A stretch of DNA of 64,000 nt from an uncultured Draconibacterium sp. GTDB lineage: Bacteria > Bacteroidota > Bacteroidia > Bacteroidales > Prolixibacteraceae. Below the pieces are notes generated by a model. That model worked only from the letters and a program-made list of their open reading frames with translations. It was not told the DNA's origin and made no database searches. Position 1 is the first letter of the stretch. The number at the start of each line of letters is the position of its first letter. Positions 23,751 through 32,654 of this stretch are shown here, one piece after another. The position numbers were made by a program, and so were the translations under genes. The stretch spans positions 2,947,001-3,011,000 of the forward strand of contig NZ_OY781464.1 in NCBI RefSeq assembly GCF_963676735.1, read 5' to 3'.

Positions 23751-25271
23751 ATGTTTTCAGAAAAAGATAAAAAGCAAATTCAGGAGCGCGGCAGTAAACT
23801 GGAAACCGTGCAAAACCAAATTGAAAATTTTAAAAAGGGTTTCCCTTTTTTACATATTGAAGACGCTGCATCAATTGGCAATGGCATCATTCATCTGAAT
23901 CCGGAAGATTTAAAGAAAAGATGCGATCGTTATGATTCAAAAATAGCATCGGGTACAAAAGCATTGAAGTTTGTGCCGGCTTCGGGTGCCGCAAGCCGAA
24001 TGTTCAAAGCGCTTTTTGAAGCATTGGAAGACTGCAGTTCAACGGCTGAACAAGAAGTGCTTCAGAAGAACAAAGCCGCTAATGAATACATTGACGGTCT
24101 CAACAAATTTGCTTTTGCTGAAGAACTAAAACAAGCCATGAGCAATACAGAAGATTCGGTAAAAAATAAAATCGATTTTCTGTTAACTGAGAAAGGCCTG
24201 AATTACGGGGCAAAACCAAAAGGACTGCTTAAATTTCATAATTACACGGATGGTGCCCGAACTCCTTTTGAAGAACATTTGGTTGAAGGAGCCATGTATG
24301 CAGCTGATAGCGAACAAAAAGCAAGTTTGCACTTTACAGTTTCGCCTGAGCATCAGCCTGGTTTTGAAGAACTGCTGAATGAAATAAAAGAAAAATACGA
24401 AACGAAATTAGGTATTCGTTTTGATATTAGTTTCAGTCAACAAAAACCATCAACCGACACCATTGCTGTTGACCTGAACAATGAACCATTCCGAAATCCG
24501 GATGGCAGTTTGCTGTTCAGACCGGGAGGGCACGGTGCACTTATTGAGAACCTTAACGACCTTGATGCCGATATTATTTTTATAAAAAATATCGACAATG
24601 TGGTGCCCGACCGCTTAAAACAACCCACTGTTGATTACAAAAAAGGACTTGCAGGCGTATTGCTAAAACACCAGGAGAAACTTTTTTATTACCAACAGGC
24701 TTTAAACGAAAAACATTACACGGCACTACAGAGCGGCTTTTTAGCCGAGGCGGCCAACTTTTTAGAAAACACATTAAATACCAAACCGGAAAAAAATCAT
24801 TATTACACCGAACGAGAAGAGTTATACCACTACCTGAAAGAGAAATTTAACCGTCCGCTGCGGGTTTGCGGAATGGTTAAAAACCAAGGTGAACCCGGTG
24901 GCGGCCCATTTTGGGCAACCAATGCCGATGGTACTGTTTCGTTGCAGGTAGTTGAAAGTTCGCAAATTGATCCGGATAGCGTTCAACAACAAGGTATTGT
25001 TAAACACGCTACACATTTTAATCCGGTTGACCTGGTTTGTGCTGTTAAAAATTACAAAGGCGAAAAATACGACCTCACACAATTTACCGATCCGGCTACC
25101 GGTTTTATTTCAAAAAAATCGAAAGACGGAAAAGAACTGAAAGCACAGGAGTTACCCGGCTTATGGAACGGTGCAATGAGCAACTGGAACACGCTTTTTG
25201 TTGAAGTTCCGATTGAAACATTTAATCCGGTAAAAACAGTTAACGACTTATTGCGCGATCAACATCTGTAA
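23751..25271 (+). CDS. DUF4301 family protein
   Basis: A 506-aa cytoplasmic protein with no signal peptide. Diagnostic segments include LKFVPASGAASRMFKALFEALE near residue 80, HFTVSPEHQPGF, FRPGGHGALIENLNDLDADIIFIKNIDNVVPD in the middle, and VCGMVKNQGEPGGGPFWATNADG toward the end. The GHGALIENLN...DIIFIKNIDN layout recalls nucleotidyltransferase-like sugar-phosphate enzymes, but no activity is established to my knowledge. I use the ATG at 23751; 22 upstream codons in frame are not conserved-looking. It lies 54 bp before the TPR gene and may share its transcript. Confidence 0.85.
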   Translation: MFSEKDKKQIQERGSKLETVQNQIENFKKGFPFLHIEDAASIGNGIIHLNPEDLKKRCDRYDSKIASGTKALKFVPASGAASRMFKALFEALEDCSSTAEQEVLQKNKAANEYIDGLNKFAFAEELKQAMSNTEDSVKNKIDFLLTEKGLNYGAKPKGLLKFHNYTDGARTPFEEHLVEGAMYAADSEQKASLHFTVSPEHQPGFEELLNEIKEKYETKLGIRFDISFSQQKPSTDTIAVDLNNEPFRNPDGSLLFRPGGHGALIENLNDLDADIIFIKNIDNVVPDRLKQPTVDYKKGLAGVLLKHQEKLFYYQQALNEKHYTALQSGFLAEAANFLENTLNTKPEKNHYYTEREELYHYLKEKFNRPLRVCGMVKNQGEPGGGPFWATNADGTVSLQVVESSQIDPDSVQQQGIVKHATHFNPVDLVCAVKNYKGEKYDLTQFTDPATGFISKKSKDGKELKAQELPGLWNGAMSNWNTLFVEVPIETFNPVKTVNDLLRDQHL

Positions 25272-25325
25272 GATTGTTTTTGTGTTTTGGGGCGAATTAT
25301 TAATTTCGCGAACTCATTTTTGCCA

Positions 25326-26738
25326 ATGAACGAGGAAAGAGATAGTTTTAGGGAAGAAGATATTAGCGAAGCACTCAGAAGATTTAAGAGCTCGTTGGTA
25401 TCGGGAAGGAAACGATACTTTGATGTATCGGAATTTGAAGGGATTGTAGAGTTCCTGATGGAAGAGGGCGACTTGCAGTCCTCAGAAATAGCTGCTAAAC
25501 AGGGAATTCAAATTCACCCTAATGCCGTTCCGCTGCACTTAAAATATGCCCAAATACTTTTAAGTAAAGGAAAATACCAGCAGGCACAAAAATATCTCGA
25601 CTTTGCCGAACGTGTTGAAACAGGCAACCCCGATGTTCATTTGCTAAGGGGCTCGGCTTCCTTAATTATGGGTAAAGAGGATGAAGCAAAAGCAGCATTT
25701 AAAAAAGCAATTAAAGTTGCAGGCGGCGAGGCCGATGATGTGATGTACCACATTGGGTCGGCTTTTATACAAATTGGAGAAATGAGTGAAGCCATTTCTT
25801 ATTATAAAAAGGCATTAAAATTAAACCCAAAACACGAACTGGCTTTATACGATCTGGCATTTTTTTGCGATCAGATTGGAGATTACAAAAGTAGTATTAA
25901 ATACTATAACCGTTTTATTGATAACGACCCATACAATTACACTGCCTGGTTTAATTTGGGAATTGTTTTTAATAAAGCCGACAAGCACGACAAAGCCATT
26001 GAAGCTTACGAGTACACCCTTGCCATAAACGAAAATTTCCACATGGCATTATTTAATATCGGAAATGCATTGGCCAATGCCACTCGTTTTGAAGAAGCCA
26101 TAGAAAAATACCTGGAATATCTGGAGTTTGAACCCGATAACGATGATGCACATTGTTACCTGGGCGAGTGTTATTTAAACCTCGACAACCTGGTTAAAGC
26201 GGAGCATTATTACCAAAAAGCCCTACGCATTAACAACGACAACGATACAGCATACTTTGGTATTGGCCTTATTATGTGGATTGAGAAAAAATTTGACAGA
26301 AGCATTGAATATATCGGTAAAGCTGCCCGGCTCGACAAGCAAAACTCGGAATACTGGCTTACCCTTGGGAAAGTTAACAACGACGCCGGACACCTCGATG
26401 ATGCGGTAAAAGCGTTTAAAGAAGGCGTACGTGTTGATTCGGAAAATACCGAAATATGGCTAACCTGGGCCGAAACCCTGAAAAAACACGATCAGATTTC
26501 GGATGCCATACGCATCATTAAAAAAGGTATTAAGAACAACGACGACTCGATGTTAAAGTATCGGCTTGTGGCCTTATTGCTGCAATGCAAAAAACGAAAA
26601 GAAGCCTACGAGTGGTTGCGAACAGCTATGAAACAAGACTTTGAAAATATCAACTACCTCTTTGATATTTACCCCAGAGCTTTAAAAAGCAAACAGCTTA
26701 AAAAAGTTGTTGACGATTTCCGCCGGGGTGATAAATAA
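25326..26738 (+). CDS. Tetratricopeptide repeat protein
   Basis: A 470-aa soluble protein made almost entirely of TPR units (about ten; examples AISYYKKALKLNPKHELALYDLAF, AIEAYEYTLAINENFHMALFNIGNA, AEHYYQKALRINNDNDTAYFGIG). The N-terminus (NEERDSFREEDISEALRRFKSSLVSG) precedes the repeats and is acidic. It has no signal peptide or catalytic domain, so it is presumably a cytoplasmic scaffold. Proteins of this build are widely conserved in Bacteroidota without assigned partners. I take the ATG at 25326; the listed frame can extend 13 codons further upstream, but that stretch looks like leader. Confidence 0.88.
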   Translation: MNEERDSFREEDISEALRRFKSSLVSGRKRYFDVSEFEGIVEFLMEEGDLQSSEIAAKQGIQIHPNAVPLHLKYAQILLSKGKYQQAQKYLDFAERVETGNPDVHLLRGSASLIMGKEDEAKAAFKKAIKVAGGEADDVMYHIGSAFIQIGEMSEAISYYKKALKLNPKHELALYDLAFFCDQIGDYKSSIKYYNRFIDNDPYNYTAWFNLGIVFNKADKHDKAIEAYEYTLAINENFHMALFNIGNALANATRFEEAIEKYLEYLEFEPDNDDAHCYLGECYLNLDNLVKAEHYYQKALRINNDNDTAYFGIGLIMWIEKKFDRSIEYIGKAARLDKQNSEYWLTLGKVNNDAGHLDDAVKAFKEGVRVDSENTEIWLTWAETLKKHDQISDAIRIIKKGIKNNDDSMLKYRLVALLLQCKKRKEAYEWLRTAMKQDFENINYLFDIYPRALKSKQLKKVVDDFRRGDK

Positions 26739-26877
26739 ACCTATGGTGTTGGCTCTTTCCCAAATACATTATTAACTCTTTACCTGGCCAAAAACATCTA
26801 CTGTTGTTTTACAATTTGTTTTTGTATTTTGGCGTCCCAAAACGTCGCAAGTTTTACGACACAAATTCAAACCATAG

Positions 26878-27813
26878 ATGAACAGATCAGCAAAAGACTA
26901 TATTACACTGGCGCTAAAAGGTATGGGCATGGGAGCTGCCGATGTGGTACCCGGGGTATCAGGAGGCACAATTGCTTTTATTACAGGAATTTACGAAGAG
27001 CTTATCAACTCTATAAAATCGGTTAACCTGCACGCAATTAAACTTCTGCTAAGTTTTAAACTGGCCGCATTCTGGCAGGCTATAAATGGTTCTTTTTTAA
27101 TTAGTGTGTTTATAGGAGTAGGCATTAGCGTATTTTCGCTGGCCAAAGGACTCGAGTATTTGCTTCATCACTATCCAATTTTGGTGTGGTCGTTCTTTTT
27201 CGGACTAATTGTTGCGTCGGCCATTTATGTGGCACGCTCTATAAAACGATGGAAAGCCGATACGGTTATTGGTGGGTTGGCAGGCATTATTATTGCCTAC
27301 CTGATTACTGTAATTACACCGGCTGAAGCCAACACCAGTTACTGGTTTATATTTCTGTCTGGCTCAATTGCCATTTGCGCCATGATTTTACCGGGTATTT
27401 CCGGAAGCTTTATCCTGGTTTTATTAGGCATGTACAAATTTATTTTATCGGCTGTTGGCGATATGAACCTGGCCGTGATTTTAACCTTTATGGCAGGTGC
27501 AGCAATTGGAATAATCGCATTCTCCAATGTTTTGTCGTGGCTGCTCAGGAAATTTCACAACACCACCATTGCTGTTTTAGCCGGATTTATGGTGGGATCG
27601 TTAAACAAGGTTTGGCCGTGGAAAGAAGTTACGCAAACCATTATCGACCGCCATGGAGAACTTAAGCCCATTGCTGAACGAAATATTTTACCGGGCACCT
27701 ACGAGCAATTAACGGGAAACGAGGCCTGGCTTTTGGGAGCAATTATACTGGCCCTTGCCGGTTTTGCCTTAATTTTTGTGGTAGAAGGAATTGGCAAGAA
27801 ATTGAAAAAATAA
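26878..27813 (+). CDS. popT: DUF368 membrane protein, PopT-type undecaprenyl phosphate translocase
   Basis: A 311-aa polytopic inner-membrane protein. The N-terminal motif GMGMGAADVVPGVSGGTIAFITGIYEELI and the repeated half-site CAMILPGISGSFILVLLGMYKFIL define DUF368, an inverted-repeat membrane fold. DUF368 proteins were recently shown (as PopT, beside the DedA protein UptA) to return the lipid carrier undecaprenyl phosphate across the membrane for cell-wall and polysaccharide synthesis. Here the role is inferred from family membership. No wall gene is adjacent and no DedA gene is in the window. The gene appears monocistronic. Confidence 0.85.
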   Translation: MNRSAKDYITLALKGMGMGAADVVPGVSGGTIAFITGIYEELINSIKSVNLHAIKLLLSFKLAAFWQAINGSFLISVFIGVGISVFSLAKGLEYLLHHYPILVWSFFFGLIVASAIYVARSIKRWKADTVIGGLAGIIIAYLITVITPAEANTSYWFIFLSGSIAICAMILPGISGSFILVLLGMYKFILSAVGDMNLAVILTFMAGAAIGIIAFSNVLSWLLRKFHNTTIAVLAGFMVGSLNKVWPWKEVTQTIIDRHGELKPIAERNILPGTYEQLTGNEAWLLGAIILALAGFALIFVVEGIGKKLKK

Positions 27814-27948
27814 ACAGTCTCTGTAAACAACAAACGAAAAATATCAATTATCCAATATTCAGTTCAGAACATCCATCAACCAAACAAAACATGGATATTT
27901 GGATATTGAACATTGAAAATTCTACATTAGCAATTAAAACATCAGCAC

Positions 27949-28698
27949 ATGAAACGATACGGCTTATTAGGCTACCCACTCACCCACTCTTTCTCGAAAC
28001 GTTATTTTACCGAGCGTTTTGAAAATGAAAAAACGGCGGCGACTTATGAAAATTTTGAGATTGATAGCATTGAGAAATTTCCGCAAGTAGTGAAAGATAA
28101 TCCCGAGGTAGTTGGTTTTAACGTAACAATTCCGTACAAAGAACAGGTTATTCAGTACCTCGACGAGTTGAATGATTCGGCCAAAGAGATTGGAGCTGTT
28201 AATACAATCCGGGTAACCCGAACCGAAAACAGTATTCATTTAAAAGGATACAACACCGATACTTTTGGTTTTGAATCGTCGTTGAAACCCTTTCTGAAAG
28301 ATCACCATAAAAAAGCACTGATTTTAGGAACCGGTGGTGCGTCAAAAGCCTTAAAATATGTACTTGGCAAGTTAGGAATCGAATACATTTCGGCCTCTAT
28401 TGAAGAGTTGAAAGAAAATGAAATTCGATACGAAGATATCGACGAGCAAATGATGAACGAACGATTGCTTATAATAAACGCCACTCCGCTGGGTACCTAT
28501 CCAAAAGTTGAGACGTTCCCAAATATTCCCTACGAGTTTATCAACGGGAAGCACTTGCTTTTTGACTTGGTTTACAATCCTGAAGTAACCCAATTTTTAG
28601 CCAAAGGAGCAGCCAATGGCGCTACCATAAAAAACGGTTACGAGATGTTACTGAACCAGGCAAAAAGGTCGTACGAAATCTGGCAGTCAGGAGAATAG
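27949..28698 (+). CDS. aroE: Shikimate dehydrogenase
   Basis: NADP-dependent reduction of 3-dehydroshikimate to shikimate in aromatic amino acid synthesis. This 249-aa protein shows the substrate-binding N-terminus YPLTHSFSKRYF, the catalytic-loop segment VTIPYKE with its lysine, AVNTIR, the nucleotide-binding GTGGASKAL, and the late NATPLGTYP. It is slightly shorter than the E. coli enzyme (272 aa), as is usual in this phylum. It sits alone: 135 bp after the DUF368 gene and 102 bp before the phosphatase gene, with no other aro gene nearby. Confidence 0.93.
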   Translation: MKRYGLLGYPLTHSFSKRYFTERFENEKTAATYENFEIDSIEKFPQVVKDNPEVVGFNVTIPYKEQVIQYLDELNDSAKEIGAVNTIRVTRTENSIHLKGYNTDTFGFESSLKPFLKDHHKKALILGTGGASKALKYVLGKLGIEYISASIEELKENEIRYEDIDEQMMNERLLIINATPLGTYPKVETFPNIPYEFINGKHLLFDLVYNPEVTQFLAKGAANGATIKNGYEMLLNQAKRSYEIWQSGE

Positions 28699-28800
28699 TT
28701 TTTTATTAACACGCAACTCAAGCGCAATATCTTTTTTTTACGAAAAGGTAAAAAACAGCGTTGACTCATTACGATAGTAAAAACAGAAATACAACGAATT

Positions 28801-29286
28801 ATGGATAAAACAAAAGTTCTTTTTGTTTGTATGGGTAATATTTGCCGTTCGCCAAGTGCCGAAGCTGTTTTTAACGGCTTAATAAAACAGGCCGGTATAA
28901 GTAAACAGTTTGAGGTTGATTCGGCAGGCACATCGGGTTGGCACGCCGGAGAACCCGCCGACCGGCGTATGCAAAGCCATGCCATACGCCGCAACTACAA
29001 TTTAACAAGCATCTCCAGAAAATTTAATCCGGCAAGCGATTTTGAATATTTTGACTATATCATTGGAATGGATGACCAAAATATGAGCAGCCTTAAAAAC
29101 ATGACCCGCAGTGCAGCCGATCTGGCAAAACTGCACAAAATGACTGATTTTGGCATAGAAAGTAGCTACGATGAAGTACCCGACCCATATTACGGAGGAG
29201 AAGCGGGTTTTGAATTGGTGCTTGATTTACTGGAGGATGCCTGTCAGGGGTTTCTGAATGCAATTGAAAAGAAAAAAGCTGAATAA
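28801..29286 (+). CDS. Low molecular weight protein-tyrosine phosphatase
   Basis: A 161-aa cytoplasmic phosphatase. The phosphate loop CMGNICRS (C10 to R16) directly follows VLFV, and the general-acid aspartate is in DEVPDPYYGG near residue 124. Such enzymes in bacteria often act on tyrosine kinases that control exopolysaccharide export (Wzb/Wzc type) or on small phosphoesters; no kinase or wz gene is adjacent. Full length, with both catalytic motifs intact. A terminator overlaps its stop codon. Confidence 0.92.
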   Translation: MDKTKVLFVCMGNICRSPSAEAVFNGLIKQAGISKQFEVDSAGTSGWHAGEPADRRMQSHAIRRNYNLTSISRKFNPASDFEYFDYIIGMDDQNMSSLKNMTRSAADLAKLHKMTDFGIESSYDEVPDPYYGGEAGFELVLDLLEDACQGFLNAIEKKKAE

Positions 29287-29308
29287 TAAAATCATTATTC
29301 AGCTTTTT
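29273..29308. terminator. Bidirectional terminator between phosphatase and MaoC genes
   Basis: A6-GCTGAATAAT pairs with ATTATTCAGC-T6 around a 5-nt loop. The symmetric A and T tracts serve both convergent genes, and the stem includes the phosphatase stop codon. Confidence 0.88.
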
Positions 29309-29313
29309 TCTGG

Positions 29314-29778
29314 CTATTCAAAATGGTAAAGAAAATTTACCAAACAGTCGTAGGCAGGTTTCTTTTCGCCTTCAATATCTACAACAATTTTTACCTGAAT
29401 TTTAGCGATGCCACGCAGATTCTTAATGTCGTTTAACGATACGGTTGCACGTATTTTATCGTTCACCTTTACCGCTTGCTGAAAACGTAAACTTTCAATT
29501 CCGTAGTTCACAATCATTTTTACATTGCGTACATCAACCACATTGTACCACAAATAGGTTAGCATCGATAAAGAAAGGTAACCATGTGCAATGGTTGTTT
29601 TAAACGGCGACTCTTTTGCTGCACGCTCAGGATCGGTATGAATCCACTGATAATCAAGCGTTGCATCGGCAAACTTGTCAATTTGTTCCTGGGTAATCTG
29701 TACATAATCAGAAACCCCGATAACCTGCCCCAGAAGAGCTTCAAAATCCTCGTAGTTGTTTATAATTCTTTTTTCCAT
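29314..29778 (-). CDS. MaoC family (R)-hydratase/dehydratase
   Basis: A 154-aa single hot-dog-fold protein. The hydratase 2 signature is present: FADATLDYQWIHTDPERA (catalytic Asp and His) followed by TIAHGYLSLSML. Enzymes of this group add water to 2-enoyl-CoA giving (R)-3-hydroxyacyl-CoA, as in PhaJ and other MaoC hydratases. The physiological substrate here is not indicated by neighbours. Complete and on its own, convergent with the phosphatase gene, with which it shares a bidirectional terminator. Confidence 0.88.
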   Translation of the reverse strand: MEKRIINNYEDFEALLGQVIGVSDYVQITQEQIDKFADATLDYQWIHTDPERAAKESPFKTTIAHGYLSLSMLTYLWYNVVDVRNVKMIVNYGIESLRFQQAVKVNDKIRATVSLNDIKNLRGIAKIQVKIVVDIEGEKKPAYDCLVNFLYHFE

Positions 29779-30022
29779 TGAAAGTGTATTCTGCTAATTG
29801 ATGCGCCAAGTTAAGCCTTTTTAGGGAAGTATAAATGCAATCAGCAAGCCGAATATTCATATTTTAGAAAGCTTTTACAATCCCAAACTGAATTTTAATC
29901 CTTTATGTTCAATTTTTTAAACCTTTTGAAATAAAAATTCACTGCAAAGATTAAGCATAATTTCGCGACCTAGCGGTCTGCATTTCACAGAAATTCGTAA
30001 CCTTTGCACTTCAATTTCTAGC

Positions 30023-30952
30023 ATGAAGAATATTTTACGTACCACCACCTTTTTAGCCATTATTGCCTGCTGGCTTTGGTCTACTGCATTTGTTGGGGTT
30101 AAAATTGGCTTAGAGCACCATACTCCGTTTCAGTTTGCAGGTATCCGTTTTATTATTTCCGGAGTACTCATCTTTTTGTATTTCGGTAAACCCAGGCAGT
30201 ATCTCCTGCAGCTAAAACAAAATTTAAAGTTTATTCTGCTACTATCTCTAATTCAAATTTTTGCTCAATATGCCCTTTTTTACAGTGGCATAAACCTACT
30301 TCCAAGTTCGCTTTCGGCAATGATTATTGGCTCTCAACCACTCTTTATTGCCATGGTTGCACACTTTTCATTTCATAACGACCGAATGACATTACGAAAA
30401 ACACTGAGTATTTTAATTGGTGTGGTGGGAATTGCCATTATTACGCTTGGGCGCACAAGTGTTGAAATGCAAGGCGAACTGGAATGGCTGGGGATTTGCC
30501 TTCTACTGATTAATAATATTGTTTCAGGCTATTCAAATGTGCTGATTGCCAAAAACACTTCGGGTATTTCGCCGGTGGTTTTAAGCTCCACCTCCTTAAT
30601 TATCGGAGGTCTTATGCTTTCGGTGGTATCGGTACCACTCGAGGGAATTCATCTGGGGCCTTTCCCGGCAGAATATTGGTATGCCCTGGCATGGTTAAGC
30701 TTTTTGTCTGCTGCTGCTATTACCATCTGGTATTCATTGTTAAAGCGCCCCGGCATTAAGGTTTCAATATTAAATGTTTGGAAGTTTTTAATTCCGGTGT
30801 TGGGTGCAGCCCTTAGCTGGCTTTTGTTAAGCAACGAAAAACCCGACCTAATTTCAGTTTTAGGTATGCTGGTAATTGCCTTGTCGTTAATAAGCCTTAA
30901 CTATGCCAACCGAAGGGATCAGCAAAAACAACAAACAAAAAAAACCGAATAA
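30023..30952 (+). CDS. EamA/DMT family transporter
   Basis: A 309-aa inner-membrane protein with about ten hydrophobic segments in two EamA repeats (LWSTAFVGVKIGLEHHTPFQFAGIRF near the start; LISVLGMLVIALSLISL at the end). It has a short charged cytoplasmic tail (NRRDQQKQQTKKTE). Members of the drug/metabolite transporter superfamily mostly export amino acids or small metabolites. The substrate cannot be read from sequence. It is preceded by a near-consensus promoter (AACCTTTG around 29999-30006). Confidence 0.87.
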   Translation: MKNILRTTTFLAIIACWLWSTAFVGVKIGLEHHTPFQFAGIRFIISGVLIFLYFGKPRQYLLQLKQNLKFILLLSLIQIFAQYALFYSGINLLPSSLSAMIIGSQPLFIAMVAHFSFHNDRMTLRKTLSILIGVVGIAIITLGRTSVEMQGELEWLGICLLLINNIVSGYSNVLIAKNTSGISPVVLSSTSLIIGGLMLSVVSVPLEGIHLGPFPAEYWYALAWLSFLSAAAITIWYSLLKRPGIKVSILNVWKFLIPVLGAALSWLLLSNEKPDLISVLGMLVIALSLISLNYANRRDQQKQQTKKTE

Positions 30953-30995
30953 CTGCTTCTTTTCAGCTATCCGGCCTTTCAAAAATCGTTGTTTT

Positions 30996-31814
30996 TTATT
31001 CTTCCAGTACCAGCAGTTCAATGGTCTTAAAATCGGTATTGTGGCTTTCGGCCTGAATAGAAATCGTTCCTTTTGTAAGTAATTTGTTGCCATCAGCCGG
31101 TAACAGTTTTTCGTAGTACTGGTCTCGCGGGTCGAGCTGTGGTTGCTCGTAGTACATTACTTCTTTACCATCTACAAAGTGGCGGATTATTTTGTCACCA
31201 CGCACTTCAACTTCAACAATCACCCACTCGTCATCAAGCTGAGTATCAGATTTAGAATTAATGCAGTACTGTTCAATCAACTCACCATTCATTATTACAT
31301 TAGTTCCCGGAGTACATAAGTTCATTGTTGAGCGTTCGCCTTTACCCGAAATTCCGCCTAATAGCTGTACCTCAATTGAAGTCGGAAAATCCTGGTCCAA
31401 CTCCATCGATTCGGCACTTTGCCCGTGAATCATTAAACCATTATTCCGAAAAGCCCAGCCCGGACCACCCTTTACCTGTGCGCCAACAAAGCGGTAAACA
31501 ACCCGAAGCCTGTAGTGCGAAAAAGTGTCCTTGTAAAACAAGTGCCCGAACTTGCCATTCCACTCGTCCCAGTTTTCGTACGACACGCGCAATATTCCAT
31601 CCTCAACCCGAAATGTATTTTTATAATTCTCTCCTAAAACTTCACCTTTAAACTTTACTTGCCAGTCGTTTAAATCTTTTCCATTAAATAACTGAATCCA
31701 GTTTTCACCTGGTTTTGCCGAGCTTTGCTGTTTTTTATCAGCATTTGTGCAAGAGCTTAAAAATAAAACACTTACCAGAATAACTTGTAATAAATAGTTG
31801 TTGTACCTTATCAT
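30996..31814 (-). CDS. DUF1080 lipoprotein (3-keto-disaccharide hydrolase-like)
   Basis: A 272-aa protein with a lipoprotein signal (VILVSVLFLSSC). The rest is one DUF1080 concanavalin-like beta-sandwich that opens with the signature WIQLFNGKDLNDWQVKFKG. Conserved segments VEDGILRVSYENWDEWNGKFGHLFY, AQVKGGPGWAFRNNGLMIHGQ and FPTSIEVQLLGG follow. DUF1080 proteins in Bacteroidota include periplasmic 3-keto-glycoside lyases/hydrolases. No SusC/D or dehydrogenase partner is adjacent here, so the glycan substrate is unknown. It is divergent from the tetR gene, and one of two TetR-type palindromes lies between them (31880). Confidence 0.85.
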   Translation of the reverse strand: MIRYNNYLLQVILVSVLFLSSCTNADKKQQSSAKPGENWIQLFNGKDLNDWQVKFKGEVLGENYKNTFRVEDGILRVSYENWDEWNGKFGHLFYKDTFSHYRLRVVYRFVGAQVKGGPGWAFRNNGLMIHGQSAESMELDQDFPTSIEVQLLGGISGKGERSTMNLCTPGTNVIMNGELIEQYCINSKSDTQLDDEWVIVEVEVRGDKIIRHFVDGKEVMYYEQPQLDPRDQYYEKLLPADGNKLLTKGTISIQAESHNTDFKTIELLVLEE

Positions 31815-31879
31815 TATTGATGATTTTTATTGATTTAGTTAATGAGAGTAAAGGTAAACTATTATGAAAAAAATAAAAA

Positions 31880-31895
31880 TTAACCAGTTGGTTAA
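31880..31895. promoter_or_regulatory. Palindromic operator 1 upstream of tetR
   Basis: TTAACCA-GT-TGGTTAA is a perfect 7-bp inverted repeat. It is followed by AACTTTTTGAC, which recurs after operator 2. Placement between divergent genes, next to a TetR regulator, suggests autoregulation. Confidence 0.65.
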
Positions 31896-31940
31896 ACTTT
31901 TTGACTAAAAGCTTGTGTTTTTGATCGACACTTCTTAATT

Positions 31941-31956
31941 TTGACCAGATGGTTAA
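31941..31956. promoter_or_regulatory. Palindromic operator 2 upstream of tetR
   Basis: TTGACCAGATGGTTAA repeats operator 1 with two changes, and is followed by the same ACTTTTTG. It ends 17 bp before the tetR ATG at 31974 and so probably overlaps the transcription start. Confidence 0.65.
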
Positions 31957-31973
31957 ACTTTTTGGTTAATTTT

Positions 31974-32597
31974 ATGAATGAAACAAAAAAAGACAATACA
32001 GAAGAGAAAATTCTGAAAGCGGCCCAAACAGTATTCATTCAGAAAGGCATGGATGGGGCACGCATGCAGGAAATAGCCAATGAGGCAGGGATAAACAAAG
32101 CGCTGCTGCACTACTATTTTCGATCGAAGCAGCTGTTATTCAACGCTATTTTCAAGAAAGTTTTTGGTAAAATATTACCCAACATCATGCAAATGGTACG
32201 CTCTAATCGCCCAATTGAAGACAAACTTGGCCTATTTATCGAAAACTACATCGACCTCCTCAGCAAAAATCCATTTCTCCCCACATTTATTTTAAAAGAA
32301 ATTAACCGCGATGCAGCCTTTCTGGCCAAGGTTATAAAAAGTAATGGCATAAATCCTACAGAGGTTTTTAACATGTTGGAGCAAGAAATGGAGAAGGGAA
32401 ACATTCGAAAAATGGACCCGCGCGAAATATTAATTAACATACTTAGTTTAAGCATTTTTCCTATTGCCGCAAAGCCATTAATGTCGGTAATGTTTTTTGA
32501 AAATAAGCAAAAAGATTACGATGCTTTTATTGAACAACGTAAAACCAGCGTAAAAGAATTCGTCTTAAATTCTATTCTGGTAAAAAAGAGTAGTTAA
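31974..32597 (+). CDS. TetR/AcrR family transcriptional regulator of the efflux operon
   Basis: A 207-aa repressor. The N-terminal helix-turn-helix is clear (EEKILKAAQTVFIQKGMDGARMQEIANEAGINKALLHYYFRSKQLLFNAIF); the C-terminal ligand domain is divergent. I start at the ATG at 31974, because 11 upstream codons would run through the second operator palindrome. It is the first gene of a same-strand run with TolC, HlyD, two ABC ATPases and two ABC-2 permeases. That order recalls enterobacterial CecR (YbiH) next to ybhGFSR. Likely senses a substrate of the pump and represses tetR and the operon. Confidence 0.9.
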   Translation: MNETKKDNTEEKILKAAQTVFIQKGMDGARMQEIANEAGINKALLHYYFRSKQLLFNAIFKKVFGKILPNIMQMVRSNRPIEDKLGLFIENYIDLLSKNPFLPTFILKEINRDAAFLAKVIKSNGINPTEVFNMLEQEMEKGNIRKMDPREILINILSLSIFPIAAKPLMSVMFFENKQKDYDAFIEQRKTSVKEFVLNSILVKKSS

Positions 32598-32654
32598 AAC
32601 ACAAAAAAAGAGGCGTAAAACTACTGAATCGTGTAACGAAATAAACACAAGCCA